Origin: Clostridiaceae bacterium
GTDB lineage: Bacteria > Bacillota > Clostridia > Oscillospirales > Acutalibacteraceae
DNA: 17,776 nt
Direction: 5' to 3'
Assembly: GCA_016295895.1 (NCBI GenBank)
Contig: JAEDKI010000017.1
Span: 1-17,776 of the forward strand
Shown here: positions 7,630 to 16,473 of the stretch, piece by piece
Position numbering within the stretch: position 1 is the first letter of the stretch
Layout of the letters: each line of letters opens with the position of its first letter
Program-made: the position numbers and the translations under genes
The notes under the pieces: model-generated
Seen by the model: the letters and a program-made list of their open reading frames with translations, nothing else
Database searches by the model: none
What the model was told of the DNA's origin: nothing

Positions 7630-10173
7630 ATGGCTCATAACAGAGATTATAAACCGGAAGACATACTTTTTCCGGATCAGATAATTACTTCATCCGATAT
7701 TGTGCCCGAAATGAAAGCGGCAATGCTTGACTACGCAATGTCGGTTATCGTTGACCGTGCTCTCCCCGATGTTCGTGACGGACTCAAGCCCGTTCACCGT
7801 CGTATCCTCTACACAATGTACGAAGATAACCTGACCTCGGACAAGCCTTTCAAAAAGTCGGCAACCTGCGTCGGTGACGTTCTCGGTAAATATCATCCCC
7901 ACGGCGACACATCGGTTTATGACGCAATGGTCAGACTTGCTCAGGATTTTTCAATGAGATATATGCTCGTTGAAGGCCACGGAAACTTCGGTTCGGTTGA
8001 CGGCGATCCGCCGGCTGCATACCGTTACACAGAGGCAAGACTGAGCAAAATCAGCAATAAGATGCTTGAGGATATCGATAAAGATACGGTTGATTGGGGC
8101 CCCAACTTTGACGAAAGCCGCAAAGAGCCCAGATCCCTGCCCTCAAGATTCCCCAATCTGCTCGTTAACGGTTCGCAGGGTATTGCGGTCGGCATGACCA
8201 CGAGCATTCCTCCGCACAACCTCGGCGAAGTCATCGATGCCTGCGTCTGCGTTCTTGATAACAGCGAAGCAACTCTTGATGACCTCATGCAGCATGTTCA
8301 CGGGCCCGATTTCCCCACAAAGGGCATCATTATGGGTCGCTACGGCATCAGACAGGCTTATGAAACCGGCAGGGGCAAGGTTGTTGTCAGAGCAAAGACC
8401 GAGTTTGAAGAATACGGAAGAGATAACAGAACAAGAATCATCGTTACCGAGCTTCCCTATCTTGTCAAAAAGCGTGCTCTTATCAAAAAGATAGCCGAGC
8501 AGGTCAGAGATAAACGCCTGGAGGGCATTTCGGATCTTCGTGACGAAACAGACAGAAACGGCATGAGAGTCGTTATTGAGCTCAAGCGTGACGCCAATGC
8601 CGAGGTTGTTCTCAACAAGCTTTTCAGCCAGACTGAAATGCAGTCAACATTCAGCATTATCATCCGTGCTCTTGTTGAGGACGGCAAGCAGCCCAAGATT
8701 CTCTCGCTGCGCAACTATATCGATGAATATCTTTCATATCAGAAGCAGGTTGTCCGCAGAAGAACACAGTATGACTTGAAAAAAGCTCTTGAAAGGGCTC
8801 ACCTGCTTGAAGGTCTTATCATAGCCCAGGATAATATTGACGAAGTTATCCATATTATCCGCACAAGCTATGATGATGCCAAAATCAAGCTTATGGAACG
8901 CTTCAGCCTTGATGATATTCAGGCGCAGGCAATCCTCGATATGAGGCTTAAAGCGCTCCAGGGGCTTGACAGAGAGAAGCTTGTTGAAGAATACAAGGCT
9001 CTTGAAGAAAGAATAGCATATTACCGTGAGCTTCTTGCCGATGAAGCAAAGCTCAACGGCGTTCTCAAAGAGGAGCTTATCGCAATCAGAGATAAGTTCT
9101 CCGACGAAAGAAAAACAGAGATTCAGGATGTCAGCGGTGAGGTTGACCTTGAAGACCTTATCCCCCGCCACGATTGCGTTCTTGCCCTCACCGATATGGG
9201 CTACATCAAGCGCACTCCCGTTGCCGAATACAAGCAGCAGAGCAGAGGCGGTAAGGGCGTCAAGGGTCTCACGCAGAGAGAAGAGGATAATGTCAAAACC
9301 CTGTTCACCTGCTCCACTCACGATTTCATTATGCTTTTCACCAATCTCGGCCGTGTTTACAGAATCAAGGGCTACAATGTTCCCGAAGGTTCACGCCAGA
9401 GCAAAGGCACTAATGTTGTCAATGTTCTTCAGCTTATGCCCGATGAAAAGGTAACCGCAATGATTAAGGTTCCCGATTTCGGTCAGGAAGAGAAGTCATA
9501 TCTTTCAATGGTCACAAAGAACGGTATTATCAAGCGCACGGAGCTTGACACATATAAGAATATCCGCAAGACGGGCGTTATCGCCATCAATCTTGATGAG
9601 GGCGATGAGCTCGGCTGGGTTAAGCTTACCGACGGCAAGGCAAACATCATCGTTGCAACGAAGAAGGGCATGAGCATTTCGTTCAACGAAGAGGATGCAA
9701 GAGTTATCGGCAGAACGGCAAGAGGCGTTCGTGCCCTGAAGCTCAGAGAGGGCGACTGCGTTGTCGGCATGGATATTCTCAGAGAGGGCAGAATGGTTCT
9801 GACCGTCAGCGAAACGGGCTACGGCAGGCTCAGCCCCATTGAGGATTACAGACCCCAGAACAGAGGCGGTCTCGGCCTTACCAACTATCATGTTAAAAAG
9901 TTCGGCGATATCGCCGCAATTGAGGTTGTTGACCCCGCCGATGACCTTATGCTTATCTCCTCAGACGGAATCATTATCAGAATACCCATTGAGACTATCC
10001 GTGTTTGCGCAAGACCTTCAAAGGGCGTGCGTGTTATGAAAGTCAATGACGGCGAGAAACTGATTGCCGCCGTTTCCGTTCTGAGAAGCGATGAGGAAGA
10101 AGCTCCTGCAGAGGGCGAAGAGCAGGCTGACGAGCCTCTGACCGGGCCTCAGAGCGAGGAAAGTGCCGAATAA
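7630..10173 (+). CDS. gyrA: DNA gyrase subunit A
   Basis: DNA-cleaving and wrapping subunit of gyrase. The 847 residues run as a winged-helix/tower breakage-reunion domain (about 20-505) and then a six-blade C-terminal pinwheel. The active-site Tyr133 lies in YRYTEAR. The quinolone region reads [10 protein letters not shown] (90-98 and on), with Thr94 and Asp98 at E. coli positions 83 and 87, a wild-type-like pattern. The GyrA box is QSRGGKG (537-543), close to the consensus Q(R/K)RGGKG and supporting gyrase rather than topoisomerase IV. A second QNRGGLG occurs in the last blade, and the C-terminus is an acidic Glu/Ala tail. ATG with a strong GGAGGTG ribosome site, 14 bp after gyrB; one operon. 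No terminator is evident after it, only the mgsA promoter. Confidence 0.97.
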   Translation: MAHNRDYKPEDILFPDQIITSSDIVPEMKAAMLDYAMSVIVDRALPDVRDGLKPVHRRILYTMYEDNLTSDKPFKKSATCVGDVLGKYHPHGDTSVYDAMVRLAQDFSMRYMLVEGHGNFGSVDGDPPAAYRYTEARLSKISNKMLEDIDKDTVDWGPNFDESRKEPRSLPSRFPNLLVNGSQGIAVGMTTSIPPHNLGEVIDACVCVLDNSEATLDDLMQHVHGPDFPTKGIIMGRYGIRQAYETGRGKVVVRAKTEFEEYGRDNRTRIIVTELPYLVKKRALIKKIAEQVRDKRLEGISDLRDETDRNGMRVVIELKRDANAEVVLNKLFSQTEMQSTFSIIIRALVEDGKQPKILSLRNYIDEYLSYQKQVVRRRTQYDLKKALERAHLLEGLIIAQDNIDEVIHIIRTSYDDAKIKLMERFSLDDIQAQAILDMRLKALQGLDREKLVEEYKALEERIAYYRELLADEAKLNGVLKEELIAIRDKFSDERKTEIQDVSGEVDLEDLIPRHDCVLALTDMGYIKRTPVAEYKQQSRGGKGVKGLTQREEDNVKTLFTCSTHDFIMLFTNLGRVYRIKGYNVPEGSRQSKGTNVVNVLQLMPDEKVTAMIKVPDFGQEEKSYLSMVTKNGIIKRTELDTYKNIRKTGVIAINLDEGDELGWVKLTDGKANIIVATKKGMSISFNEEDARVIGRTARGVRALKLREGDCVVGMDILREGRMVLTVSETGYGRLSPIEDYRPQNRGGLGLTNYHVKKFGDIAAIEVVDPADDLMLISSDGIIIRIPIETIRVCARPSKGVRVMKVNDGEKLIAAVSVLRSDEEEAPAEGEEQADEPLTGPQSEESAE

Positions 10174-10197
10174 GCGAGAAAAATTGCAATTTGGTAC

Positions 10198-10226
10198 TTG
10201 CCATACGCAATATTATTTGATATTAT
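10198..10226 (+). promoter_or_regulatory. Sigma-A-type promoter of mgsA
   Basis: TTGCCA (10198-10203), a 17-bp spacer and TATTAT (10221-10226), with TG one base before the -10 (10218-10219). Expected start near 10233, giving a leader of about 27 nt to the mgsA ATG. It gives mgsA expression independent of gyrase. Confidence 0.75.
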
Positions 10227-10259
10227 AATACACAAGAATAAAGGAACAGGGGGACCGGA

Positions 10260-10667
10260 ATGAATATTGCTTTAATTGCCCATGACGCAAAAAAAGAGCT
10301 TATGATACAGTTTTGCATTGCATACTGCGGAATTCTGAGCCGTCATAATCTTTTTGCAACGGGAACGACCGGCAAGGTCGTTGCAGAGGCAACGGGGCTT
10401 GAAATAACGAGATTTCTCAGCGGCTCTCAGGGCGGCGATCAGCAGATAGCTTCAAGCATAGCCTGCAATGAGATTGACCTTTTGCTGATTTTTCGTGATC
10501 CTTTGACTGCAAAGCCCCATGAGCCTAACGAAGCGACGCTTCTCAGGCTGTGCGATGTCCACAACATTCCCGTTGCAACCAACATTGCAACAGCGGAAGC
10601 TCTTATTCATTCGCTTGCCAGAGGCGACTTGGATTGGCGTGAAATTGTCAATCCTAAAAAGGACTGA
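10260..10667 (+). CDS. mgsA: Methylglyoxal synthase
   Basis: Cytoplasmic lyase turning dihydroxyacetone phosphate into methylglyoxal and phosphate. This bypass off glycolysis relieves sugar-phosphate stress or phosphate shortage. The 135 residues are a single MGS-like domain. Recognisable parts are [10 protein letters not shown] (3-12), the phosphate-binding TGTTGK (34-39), SGSQGGDQQ (54-62), [12 protein letters not shown] (79-90) and the C-terminal [14 protein letters not shown]. Asp60 and His87 match the catalytic Asp71 and His98 of the E. coli enzyme, with a constant offset of 11. The start is ATG, with an AGGGGGA ribosome site about 6 nt upstream. It stands alone between its own promoter and a strong terminator, so it is not tied to its neighbours. 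Confidence 0.95.
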   Translation: MNIALIAHDAKKELMIQFCIAYCGILSRHNLFATGTTGKVVAEATGLEITRFLSGSQGGDQQIASSIACNEIDLLLIFRDPLTAKPHEPNEATLLRLCDVHNIPVATNIATAEALIHSLARGDLDWREIVNPKKD

Positions 10668-10708
10668 CCTTTTTTCAGGCGTTCCTGTTGGCAGAAATGC
10701 GATTTTCT

Positions 10709-10743
10709 CGGGGTCGTCTCATATTCGGACGACCCCGTTTTTT
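10709..10743 (+). terminator. Intrinsic terminator after mgsA
   Basis: A perfect 10-bp GC-rich stem (CGGGGTCGTC 10709-10718 with GACGACCCCG 10728-10737), a 9-nt loop and six T (10738-10743). It separates mgsA from hisS. The remaining 58 bp before hisS hold a weak TACAAT (10769-10774) without a good -35, so the hisS promoter is not clear. Confidence 0.92.
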
Positions 10744-10801
10744 CAACAGCAGTTTAAAAAGCTGCAATTACAATTACTAACCCGAAAAGGAAGAAAACAA
10801 T

Positions 10802-12154
10802 ATGGCAGTTGTTACCAAAGCCGTCAAGGGCACTCAGGATATAATGCCCGATGAGGTTTATAAAAATCAGTTTATCGAGCAGATAATGCTTGATATTGCG
10901 GGAAAATTCGGCTTCAGAGAGATAAGAACACCCGTCTTTGAGCATACCGAGCTTTTCCAGAGAGGTGTCGGCGAAACCACCGATGTCGTTCAGAAAGAAA
11001 TGTATACCTTTGACGATAAGGGCGGCCGTTCAATCACCCTCAGACCCGAAGGAACGGCAGGTGCGGCAAGAGCATTTCTTGAGCACGGTCTTTTCAACGA
11101 GGCTCTGCCGCAGAAGCTTTGCTACATTCTCAACTGCTACAGATATGAGAAGCCGCAGGCAGGCAGATGGAGAGAGTTCCAGCAGTTCGGCGTTGAAATG
11201 CTCGGCACGGCGTCTCCCGCAGCGGATGCTGAAATTATCTCCCTTGCAAAGGAGATTTTTGCGTTTTTAGGCGTTGAGGGTTTGCAGCTTGAGCTTAACT
11301 CAATCGGCTGCCCCGAATGCCGCAAGAATTATCACAATGCTCTGCGTGAATATTTTGAAGCGAGAAAAGACAAGCTTTGCCCGACCTGTCTCGGCAGGCT
11401 TGAAAAGAATCCGATGAGAATTCTCGACTGCAAGAGCCCGATTTGTCATGAGGTTGCAAAGGACGCTCCCGCAATCCTTGATTATATCTGCGATGACTGC
11501 TCGGCGCATTTTGAGAGCGTCAAGAAATATCTTGACAAGATGAATATTGAATATGTCATCAATCCCCGCATAGTCAGAGGGCTTGATTATTACACAAGAA
11601 CAGTTTTTGAATTTGTATCAACCGAAATCGGAGCGCAGGGAACGGTTTGCGGCGGCGGCAGATATGACGGCCTGCTTGAAGAACTCGGCGGCCCTCACAC
11701 TCCGTCTCTCGGCTTTGCCATGGGAACGGGCAGACTTCTTATGGTTATGCAGGCTCAGGGCATTGAAATTCCCGCTCCGCCGACCTGCGATATCTATGTT
11801 GCTCCCATGGGCGAAAACGCATCTTTTGAAGCGGCGGCTATCGTTGCAGACCTCAGAGCAAGCGGCGTTTCGGCTCAGACCGATGTTGTCGGCCGTTCGC
11901 TCAAGGCTCAGATGAAATATGCCGATAAAATCGGCGCTAAATATACCATGGTGCTCGGCGATGACGAGCTTAACTCCAAAACTGCCAAGCTGAAGAACAT
12001 GGCAACGGGCGAGACAACCGAAGCCGGGCTTGACGGCTTTGCCGACAGTTTTATGGAATTTATCATAAAAGAAGAAACCGCCGCTTTGAATGCATCGCTC
12101 GGCGGCGAGCTTGACGGAGTTGACCTTTCGGCAATTCTCAATCAGCAGTTTTAA
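10802..12154 (+). CDS. hisS: Histidine--tRNA ligase (HisRS)
   Basis: Class IIc synthetase charging tRNA-His. At 450 residues the length is normal, with a 30-residue tail beyond the anticodon domain. Motif 1 lies near FREIRTPVFEHTELF (38-52). Motif 2 spans YRYEKPQAGRWREFQQFGVE (113-132). The HisA motif is RGLDYYTRTVFE (259-270). The second histidine loop and motif 3 follow as CGGGRYDG (283-290) and GFAMGTGRL (304-312). The anticodon-binding domain is about 328-420. The insertion domain has paired cysteines at 170/173, 193/196 and 230/233, plus 210 and 215, typical of Firmicutes HisRS and possibly metal-binding. ATG with AAGGA about 10 nt upstream. It sits 51 bp before aspS, a pairing common in Firmicutes, but there is no room for a T-box leader. 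Confidence 0.97.
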   Translation: MAVVTKAVKGTQDIMPDEVYKNQFIEQIMLDIAGKFGFREIRTPVFEHTELFQRGVGETTDVVQKEMYTFDDKGGRSITLRPEGTAGAARAFLEHGLFNEALPQKLCYILNCYRYEKPQAGRWREFQQFGVEMLGTASPAADAEIISLAKEIFAFLGVEGLQLELNSIGCPECRKNYHNALREYFEARKDKLCPTCLGRLEKNPMRILDCKSPICHEVAKDAPAILDYICDDCSAHFESVKKYLDKMNIEYVINPRIVRGLDYYTRTVFEFVSTEIGAQGTVCGGGRYDGLLEELGGPHTPSLGFAMGTGRLLMVMQAQGIEIPAPPTCDIYVAPMGENASFEAAAIVADLRASGVSAQTDVVGRSLKAQMKYADKIGAKYTMVLGDDELNSKTAKLKNMATGETTEAGLDGFADSFMEFIIKEETAALNASLGGELDGVDLSAILNQQF

Positions 12155-12158
12155 CTGA

Positions 12159-12187
12159 GTATCCGCCGATTGTTATTCAGCGGATAC
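12159..12187 (+). promoter_or_regulatory. Hairpin between hisS and aspS
   Basis: A perfect 8-bp inverted repeat, GTATCCGC (12159-12166) and GCGGATAC (12180-12187), with a 13-nt loop. It begins 4 nt after the hisS stop and ends 3 nt before the aspS ribosome site (AAAGGA 12191-12196). No T-run follows, so it is not a standard terminator. It may stabilise or process the bicistronic mRNA, or modulate aspS translation. Confidence 0.55.
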
Positions 12188-12205
12188 AAGAAAGGACAGA
12201 ATATA

Positions 12206-13993
12206 ATGGATTTTATGACCGGACTTAAAAGAACGCATTACTGCGGCTCTCTGCGTCTTACCGACGCAGGCAAGACCGTAACCGTTGCGGGCTGGGTTCA
12301 GAGACAGAGAGACCTCGGTGCTCTGATCTTCGTTGACCTGAGAGACAGAGAGGGTATTGTTCAGCTTGCGTTCGATGAGTCAACAGAAAAGGAAATATTT
12401 GAAAAAGCGGCTTCGGTCAGAAGCGAATATGTTCTCATGGCTCAGGGCGTTGTCAGAGAGCGTTCCTCAAAGAATTCCGAAATCCCAACGGGCGATATCG
12501 AAATTGAGGTAACGGATCTGCGGGTTCTTGCAAAGAGCGAGACTCCGCCGTTTGAAATCATTGAGGACTGCCAGACCTCGGAGCTTACAAGGCTTAAATA
12601 CCGCTATCTTGACCTGCGCAGACCCGACCTTCAGAGAAATATCCTTCTGCGCCACAAGATAACCAAGATAACAAGAGACTATTTTGACGAAAACGGCTTT
12701 GTTGAGATTGAAACGCCGATTCTTATAAAATCAACCCCCGAGGGCGCAAGAGATTATCTTGTTCCCAGCCGTGTGCATAAGGGCAAATTTTACGCTCTGC
12801 CCCAGTCGCCTCAGCTTTATAAACAGCTTTCAATGGTTGCGGGCTTTGACAGATATATGCAGATTGCCCGCTGTTTCCGTGACGAGGATCTGAGAGCCGA
12901 CCGTCAGCCCGAATTTACTCAGATTGACCTTGAAATGTCCTTTGTTGATATGGAGGATGTTCTTGAAATCGGCGAGGGCTATATGGAAAGAGTGTTCCGT
13001 GAGGCGCTCGGCGTTGAAATTCAGCTTCCTCTGCCCAGACTGACTTATAAAGAAGCCATGGAGCGTTACGGAAGCGACAAGCCCGACACACGCTACGGCA
13101 TGGAGATTTTTGACCTGAGCGAAACGGTTAAAAACTGCGGCTTCGGCGTTTTCACGGGTGCAATCGAAGCGGGCGGAAGCGTCAGAGGCATTACAGCCGA
13201 AAAATCCGTCAGCATTCTGACGAGAAAAGAAATAGACAAGCTCACCGAAGCGGCAAAGGGCATCGGCGCAAAGGGTCTTGCGTGGGTAAGGCTCAACGAG
13301 GACGGCACAATGGCTTCGTCATTTGCAAAATTCCTCACCGAGGATGAGATGAAAGCCGTTCTTGAAAAGGCGAATGCAAAGGCGGGCGATGTTGTCCTTA
13401 TCGTCGGCGACACAAAGAATTCAACCGTTCTTTCCGTTCTCGGCGCTCTGCGTCAAACGGTCGCAAAGAAGCTTGACATAATTCCCGAGGGCAAATATAA
13501 TCTGCTCTGGATAACCGAATTCCCGTTCTTTGATTGGGATGAGGAGCTTGGGCAGTTTGTTGCAATGCACCATCCGTTCACGGCTCCCATGGATGAGTGC
13601 CTTGAATATCTTGAAACCGACAAGGCGAAGGTCAGAGCAAAGGCATATGACCTTGTTCTCAACGGAATTGAGCTTTGCTCGGGTTCAATCAGAATCACCA
13701 ACCCCGACCTTCAGGCAAGAATTTTCTCTCTGCTCGGTCTGAGCGACGAGGAAGCGCACACAAAGTTCGGCTATCTGCTTGACGCTTTCAAATACGGTGC
13801 GCCGCCCCACGGCGGAATGGGCATCGGCCTTGACAGGCTTGTTATGCAGATGCTCGGCTGTGAATCCCTCAGAGATGTTATAGCATATCCCAAGGTTCAG
13901 AACGCAAGCGAGCCCATGACGGAATGCCCCGCAGTTGTTGATGAAATTCAGCTTCGTGACCTGGGCATAACGGGAATGGCAAGCGAGGAATAA
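12206..13993 (+). CDS. aspS: Aspartate--tRNA ligase (AspRS, bacterial type)
   Basis: Class IIb synthetase charging tRNA-Asp. The start is ATG at 12206, with AAAGGA about 9 nt before it. A longer reading from 12170 would run through the hairpin and lacks a ribosome site. The 595 residues run as an OB-fold anticodon domain (about 8-110), then a class II core with motif 2 RCFRDEDLRADRQPEFTQID (222-241). A bacterial GAD insertion (about 290-425) follows, then motif 3 GIGLDRL (539-545). Leu37 in RQRDLG and Lys89 match the residues linked to discriminating AspRS (E. coli Leu30/Lys82). Non-discriminating enzymes carry His and Gly there. It therefore probably makes only Asp-tRNA-Asp. Likely cotranscribed with hisS. 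Confidence 0.97.
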   Translation: MDFMTGLKRTHYCGSLRLTDAGKTVTVAGWVQRQRDLGALIFVDLRDREGIVQLAFDESTEKEIFEKAASVRSEYVLMAQGVVRERSSKNSEIPTGDIEIEVTDLRVLAKSETPPFEIIEDCQTSELTRLKYRYLDLRRPDLQRNILLRHKITKITRDYFDENGFVEIETPILIKSTPEGARDYLVPSRVHKGKFYALPQSPQLYKQLSMVAGFDRYMQIARCFRDEDLRADRQPEFTQIDLEMSFVDMEDVLEIGEGYMERVFREALGVEIQLPLPRLTYKEAMERYGSDKPDTRYGMEIFDLSETVKNCGFGVFTGAIEAGGSVRGITAEKSVSILTRKEIDKLTEAAKGIGAKGLAWVRLNEDGTMASSFAKFLTEDEMKAVLEKANAKAGDVVLIVGDTKNSTVLSVLGALRQTVAKKLDIIPEGKYNLLWITEFPFFDWDEELGQFVAMHHPFTAPMDECLEYLETDKAKVRAKAYDLVLNGIELCSGSIRITNPDLQARIFSLLGLSDEEAHTKFGYLLDAFKYGAPPHGGMGIGLDRLVMQMLGCESLRDVIAYPKVQNASEPMTECPAVVDEIQLRDLGITGMASEE

Positions 13994-14058
13994 TCACGGC
14001 TTCTCCGTGGGCGAATATAATGTTAACAAATTTGACAAGTTGAAAGGAAGTAATTGTC
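13994..14058 (+). promoter_or_regulatory. serCA leader with weak -10
   Basis: After aspS comes a small hairpin (CACGG 13995-13999, CCGTG 14005-14009) without a T-run, then TATAAT (14016-14021) with no clear -35 at 17 bp. A TTGACA (14032-14037) also occurs, but it is too close to the serC start to drive it. The serC ribosome site GAAAGGAAG follows. The serC-serA pair may use the TATAAT or be read through from aspS. Confidence 0.35.
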
Positions 14059-15138
14059 ATGGCAAGAGTATATAATTTTTCCGCAGGCCCCTCAATGCTC
14101 CCCGAAAGCGTGCTCAACAGAGCCGCTGCGGAAATGCTTGATTATGAGGGAAGCGGCCAGTCGGTTCTTGAAATGAGCCACCGCTCAAAGGTATATGAGC
14201 CGATTATTTTCGGCGCACAGAGCCTTTTCAGAGAGGTTATGAATATTCCCGATAACTATAAGGTTATCTTCTGTCAGGGCGGCGCTTCAACCCAGTTTGC
14301 GGCGATTCCCCTGAACTTCCTTAACGGAAGCGGCAAGGCTGACTATGTCCTTTCGGGTCAGTTCTCGACCAAGGCATATAAAGAAGCCCTTAAATACGGC
14401 GACATCAATGTTGTTGCCTCTTCAAAGGAGCAGAATTTCTCCTGCATTCCCGAGCTTGACAAGAGCAAGTTTACCCCCAATGCAGATTATTTCTATATCT
14501 GCCAGAACAACACGATCTACGGAACACGCTTCACCACTCTGCCGGATACAGGCGATGTTCCTCTTGTTGCCGATGTTTCGTCCTGCTTCCTTTCAGAGCC
14601 TATGGATGTTACAAAATACGGCGTTATTTACGGCGGAGCGCAGAAAAATGTTGCTCCCGCAGGCCTGACGGTTGTTATCGTCAGAGAAGATTTGCTCGGC
14701 AAGGCAAGGGATTATACCCCCACAATGCTTGACTACAAGGTTCTTGCAGATAACGATTCGATGTATAACACTCCGCCCTGCTATTCGATTTATATGTGCA
14801 AGCTCGTGCTTGAATGGATAAAGAATCTCGGCGGTCTTGAAGCGATGAAGCTTCACAATGAGAAAAAGGCTTCAATTCTCTATGATTTCCTTGATAACAG
14901 CAAGATGTTCAACAATCCCGTCAAGAAGAGCGACCGTTCACTGATGAATGTAACCTTCGTCACCGAGAGCGATGAGCTGAATGCAAAATTCGTTAAAGAG
15001 GCTGCAGAAGCAGGCTTTGTCAACCTCAAGGGTCACCGTTCGGTCGGCGGCATGAGAGCTTCGATTTATAACGCAATGCCTATAGAGGGCGTTGAAAAGC
15101 TCGTTGATTTCATGACTGAATTTGAAAAGAAGAACTGA
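14059..15138 (+). CDS. serC: Phosphoserine aminotransferase
   Basis: PLP-dependent class V aminotransferase turning 3-phosphohydroxypyruvate and glutamate into phosphoserine and 2-oxoglutarate, step two of serine synthesis. The 359 residues match the family. Motifs are YNFSAGPSMLP (5-15), GGAST (74-78) of the PLP phosphate cup, ADVSS with Asp172 facing the pyridine nitrogen, and GGAQKNVAPAGL with the Schiff-base Lys196. The C-terminal domain has GHRSVGGMRASIYNAMP, nearly identical to the E. coli enzyme. ATG with GAAAGGAAG about 8 nt upstream. serA starts 13 bp after its stop, so the two form one operon covering the first two steps. No serB lies beside them. Confidence 0.97.
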   Translation: MARVYNFSAGPSMLPESVLNRAAAEMLDYEGSGQSVLEMSHRSKVYEPIIFGAQSLFREVMNIPDNYKVIFCQGGASTQFAAIPLNFLNGSGKADYVLSGQFSTKAYKEALKYGDINVVASSKEQNFSCIPELDKSKFTPNADYFYICQNNTIYGTRFTTLPDTGDVPLVADVSSCFLSEPMDVTKYGVIYGGAQKNVAPAGLTVVIVREDLLGKARDYTPTMLDYKVLADNDSMYNTPPCYSIYMCKLVLEWIKNLGGLEAMKLHNEKKASILYDFLDNSKMFNNPVKKSDRSLMNVTFVTESDELNAKFVKEAAEAGFVNLKGHRSVGGMRASIYNAMPIEGVEKLVDFMTEFEKKN

Positions 15139-15151
15139 TGGAGGAATTCCG

Positions 15152-16279
15152 ATGTTTGAGATTTTAACATTAAATAAAATATCCAAAACAGGGCTTGATA
15201 AGCTTGACGGCGCAAAATATACCTGCTCCGACAGCTTTGAAGCTCCCGATGCGGTTCTTGTCCGTTCCGCTTCGATGCACGAAACCGTTCTTCCCGAAAA
15301 GACCGTTGCAATCGCAAGAGCGGGCGCAGGCGTTAACAACATTCCCGTTGATGCTTGCAGCGAAAAGGGCGTTGTTGTGTTCAACACTCCCGGCGCAAAC
15401 GCCAATGCGGTTAAAGAGCTTGTAATCTGCGGTATGCTCATGGCTTCAAGAAAGGTCGGAGCGGCGATTGATTGGGCAAAGACTCTTAAAGGCGAGGGCG
15501 CAAATGTCGGCAAGCTTGTTGAAAAAGGCAAGAGCAATTTTGCAGGCCCCGAAATCATGGGCAAGACCCTCGGCGTTATCGGTCTTGGCGCAATCGGTGC
15601 GCTCGTTGCGGATGCCGCCAAGGCTCTCGGAATGACGGTTATCGGCTATGACCCGTTCGCAGCAAAGGATAAATTCAGCTTCAAGGTTGTTGATACCCTT
15701 GATGAAGTTTATGCGGAAAGCGATTATATCACCCTGCATCTGCCGCTCAATGACGGCACAAGGGGAATGATAAATGCAGATTCAATTTCAGCGATGAAAG
15801 ACGGAATCAGAATTCTCAACTTTGCAAGAGGCGAGCTTGTTGATTCCGATGCGATAATCGCCGCTCTTGAAAGCGGCAAGGCGGCGGCTTATGTCACCGA
15901 CTTCCCGACCGACGCTCAGCTCGGAGTTGACGGCGTGACAGCAATTCCGCACCTCGGAGCATCAACTCCCGAGAGCGAAGAAAACTGCGCCGCAATGGCG
16001 GCGGTTGAGCTTGCCGATTATCTCGAAAAAGGCGTAATCAAGAATTCGGTCAACCTGCCCAACACCGACCTGCCTGCGGACTTTGAGTGCCGCACCTGCT
16101 TCATTCACAAAGAGGACAGCTCCTTTGCCGCAAATGCCGCCGCAAAGGCAGCCGAAAGCGGTGCAGCAGTCAAAAACCTGTTCTCGGCGAGCAAAAAAGG
16201 CATGGGATATACTGTTGTTGACACCGATAAACCCTTTGACACCGCCGTTGACGGCGCAATCAGAGTCAGAACAATATAA
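15152..16279 (+). CDS. serA: D-3-phosphoglycerate dehydrogenase, short clostridial type
   Basis: NAD-dependent 2-hydroxyacid dehydrogenase oxidising 3-phosphoglycerate to 3-phosphohydroxypyruvate, the committed step of serine synthesis. The start is ATG at 15152, with GGAGG (15140-15144) 7 nt before it. A TTG at 15122 lies inside serC and is rejected. The 375 residues include the Rossmann motif GLGAIG (144-149) with Asp167, the catalytic Arg226 in NFARGELV, and His267 in PHLGAST. The usual Glu of the 'DVFPTEP' segment is absent: this protein reads DFPTDAQLG (250-258), as in a clostridial subgroup. The C-terminal 65 residues look like a shortened ACT domain ending MGYTVVDTD...IRVRTI, which may not bind serine. 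It is smaller than E. coli SerA (410) and B. subtilis SerA (525). Confidence 0.93.
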   Translation: MFEILTLNKISKTGLDKLDGAKYTCSDSFEAPDAVLVRSASMHETVLPEKTVAIARAGAGVNNIPVDACSEKGVVVFNTPGANANAVKELVICGMLMASRKVGAAIDWAKTLKGEGANVGKLVEKGKSNFAGPEIMGKTLGVIGLGAIGALVADAAKALGMTVIGYDPFAAKDKFSFKVVDTLDEVYAESDYITLHLPLNDGTRGMINADSISAMKDGIRILNFARGELVDSDAIIAALESGKAAAYVTDFPTDAQLGVDGVTAIPHLGASTPESEENCAAMAAVELADYLEKGVIKNSVNLPNTDLPADFECRTCFIHKEDSSFAANAAAKAAESGAAVKNLFSASKKGMGYTVVDTDKPFDTAVDGAIRVRTI

Positions 16280-16333
16280 TTAACGCCATCTCAATAACGG
16301 AATTGAGAAAAACACAACAGAATAAATAAAATG

Positions 16334-16368
16334 ACCCCGAAAATCAGAGATTTCTGGCTTTTCGGGGT
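16334..16368. terminator. Probable bidirectional terminator after serA
   Basis: A ten-bp stem (ACCCCGAAAA 16334-16343 with TTTTCGGGGT 16359-16368) is topped by a second CAGA/TCTG stem (16345-16348 with 16353-16356). The plus tail is TATTCTATT and the minus tail CATTTTATTTATT, both T-rich but interrupted. A smaller hairpin (TCTCAAT 16289-16295, ATTGAGA 16302-16308) lies between serA and it. It closes the serine operon and insulates the copper locus. Confidence 0.75.
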
Positions 16369-16423
16369 TATTCTATTGCAGAATGAATGCGGAAAAAATT
16401 TTTTACAGATGTGGTGTTTTTTA

Positions 16424-16452
16424 TTGACATATACCCCATAAGGGTATATAAT
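16424..16452 (+). promoter_or_regulatory. Consensus sigma-A promoter of csoR-copA
   Basis: TTGACA (16424-16429), a spacer of exactly 17 bp and TATAAT (16447-16452): a perfect match to the consensus at both boxes. Transcription should begin near 16459. One operator fills the spacer and the other covers the start point, so a bound repressor would block polymerase directly. Confidence 0.93.
16429..16449 (+). promoter_or_regulatory. CsoR-type operator 1 (in promoter spacer)
   Basis: The inverted repeat ATATACCC (16429-16436) and GGGTATAT (16442-16449) is separated by 5 bp. Its core, TACCCCATAAGGGTA, fits the C-tract/G-tract palindromes of copper-type CsoR operators. It overlaps both the -35 and -10 edges. 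Confidence 0.85.
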
Positions 16453-16456
16453 GATA

Positions 16457-16473
16457 ATACCCTATCGGGGTAT
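16457..16473 (+). promoter_or_regulatory. CsoR-type operator 2 (at transcription start)
   Basis: The inverted repeat ATACCC (16457-16462) and GGGTAT (16468-16473) has a 5-bp centre. Its reverse complement, TACCCCGATAGGGTA, is almost the same as operator 1, so the two sites are one motif in opposite orientation. It lies over the expected start site and ends just before the csoR ribosome site. Confidence 0.82.

Noticed and set aside
10668..10801. Possible T-box leader for hisS
   Set aside because: The gap is 134 bp, half of it an ordinary mgsA terminator. There is no room for stem I and no T-box sequence is visible.
14032..14037. TTGACA upstream of serC as a -35 box
   Set aside because: It is only about 22 bp before the start codon, so the -10 and start site would fall inside serC.
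15122..15151. Earlier TTG start for serA
   Set aside because: It overlaps the end of serC. The ATG at 15152 has a well-placed GGAGG and matches the family N-terminus.
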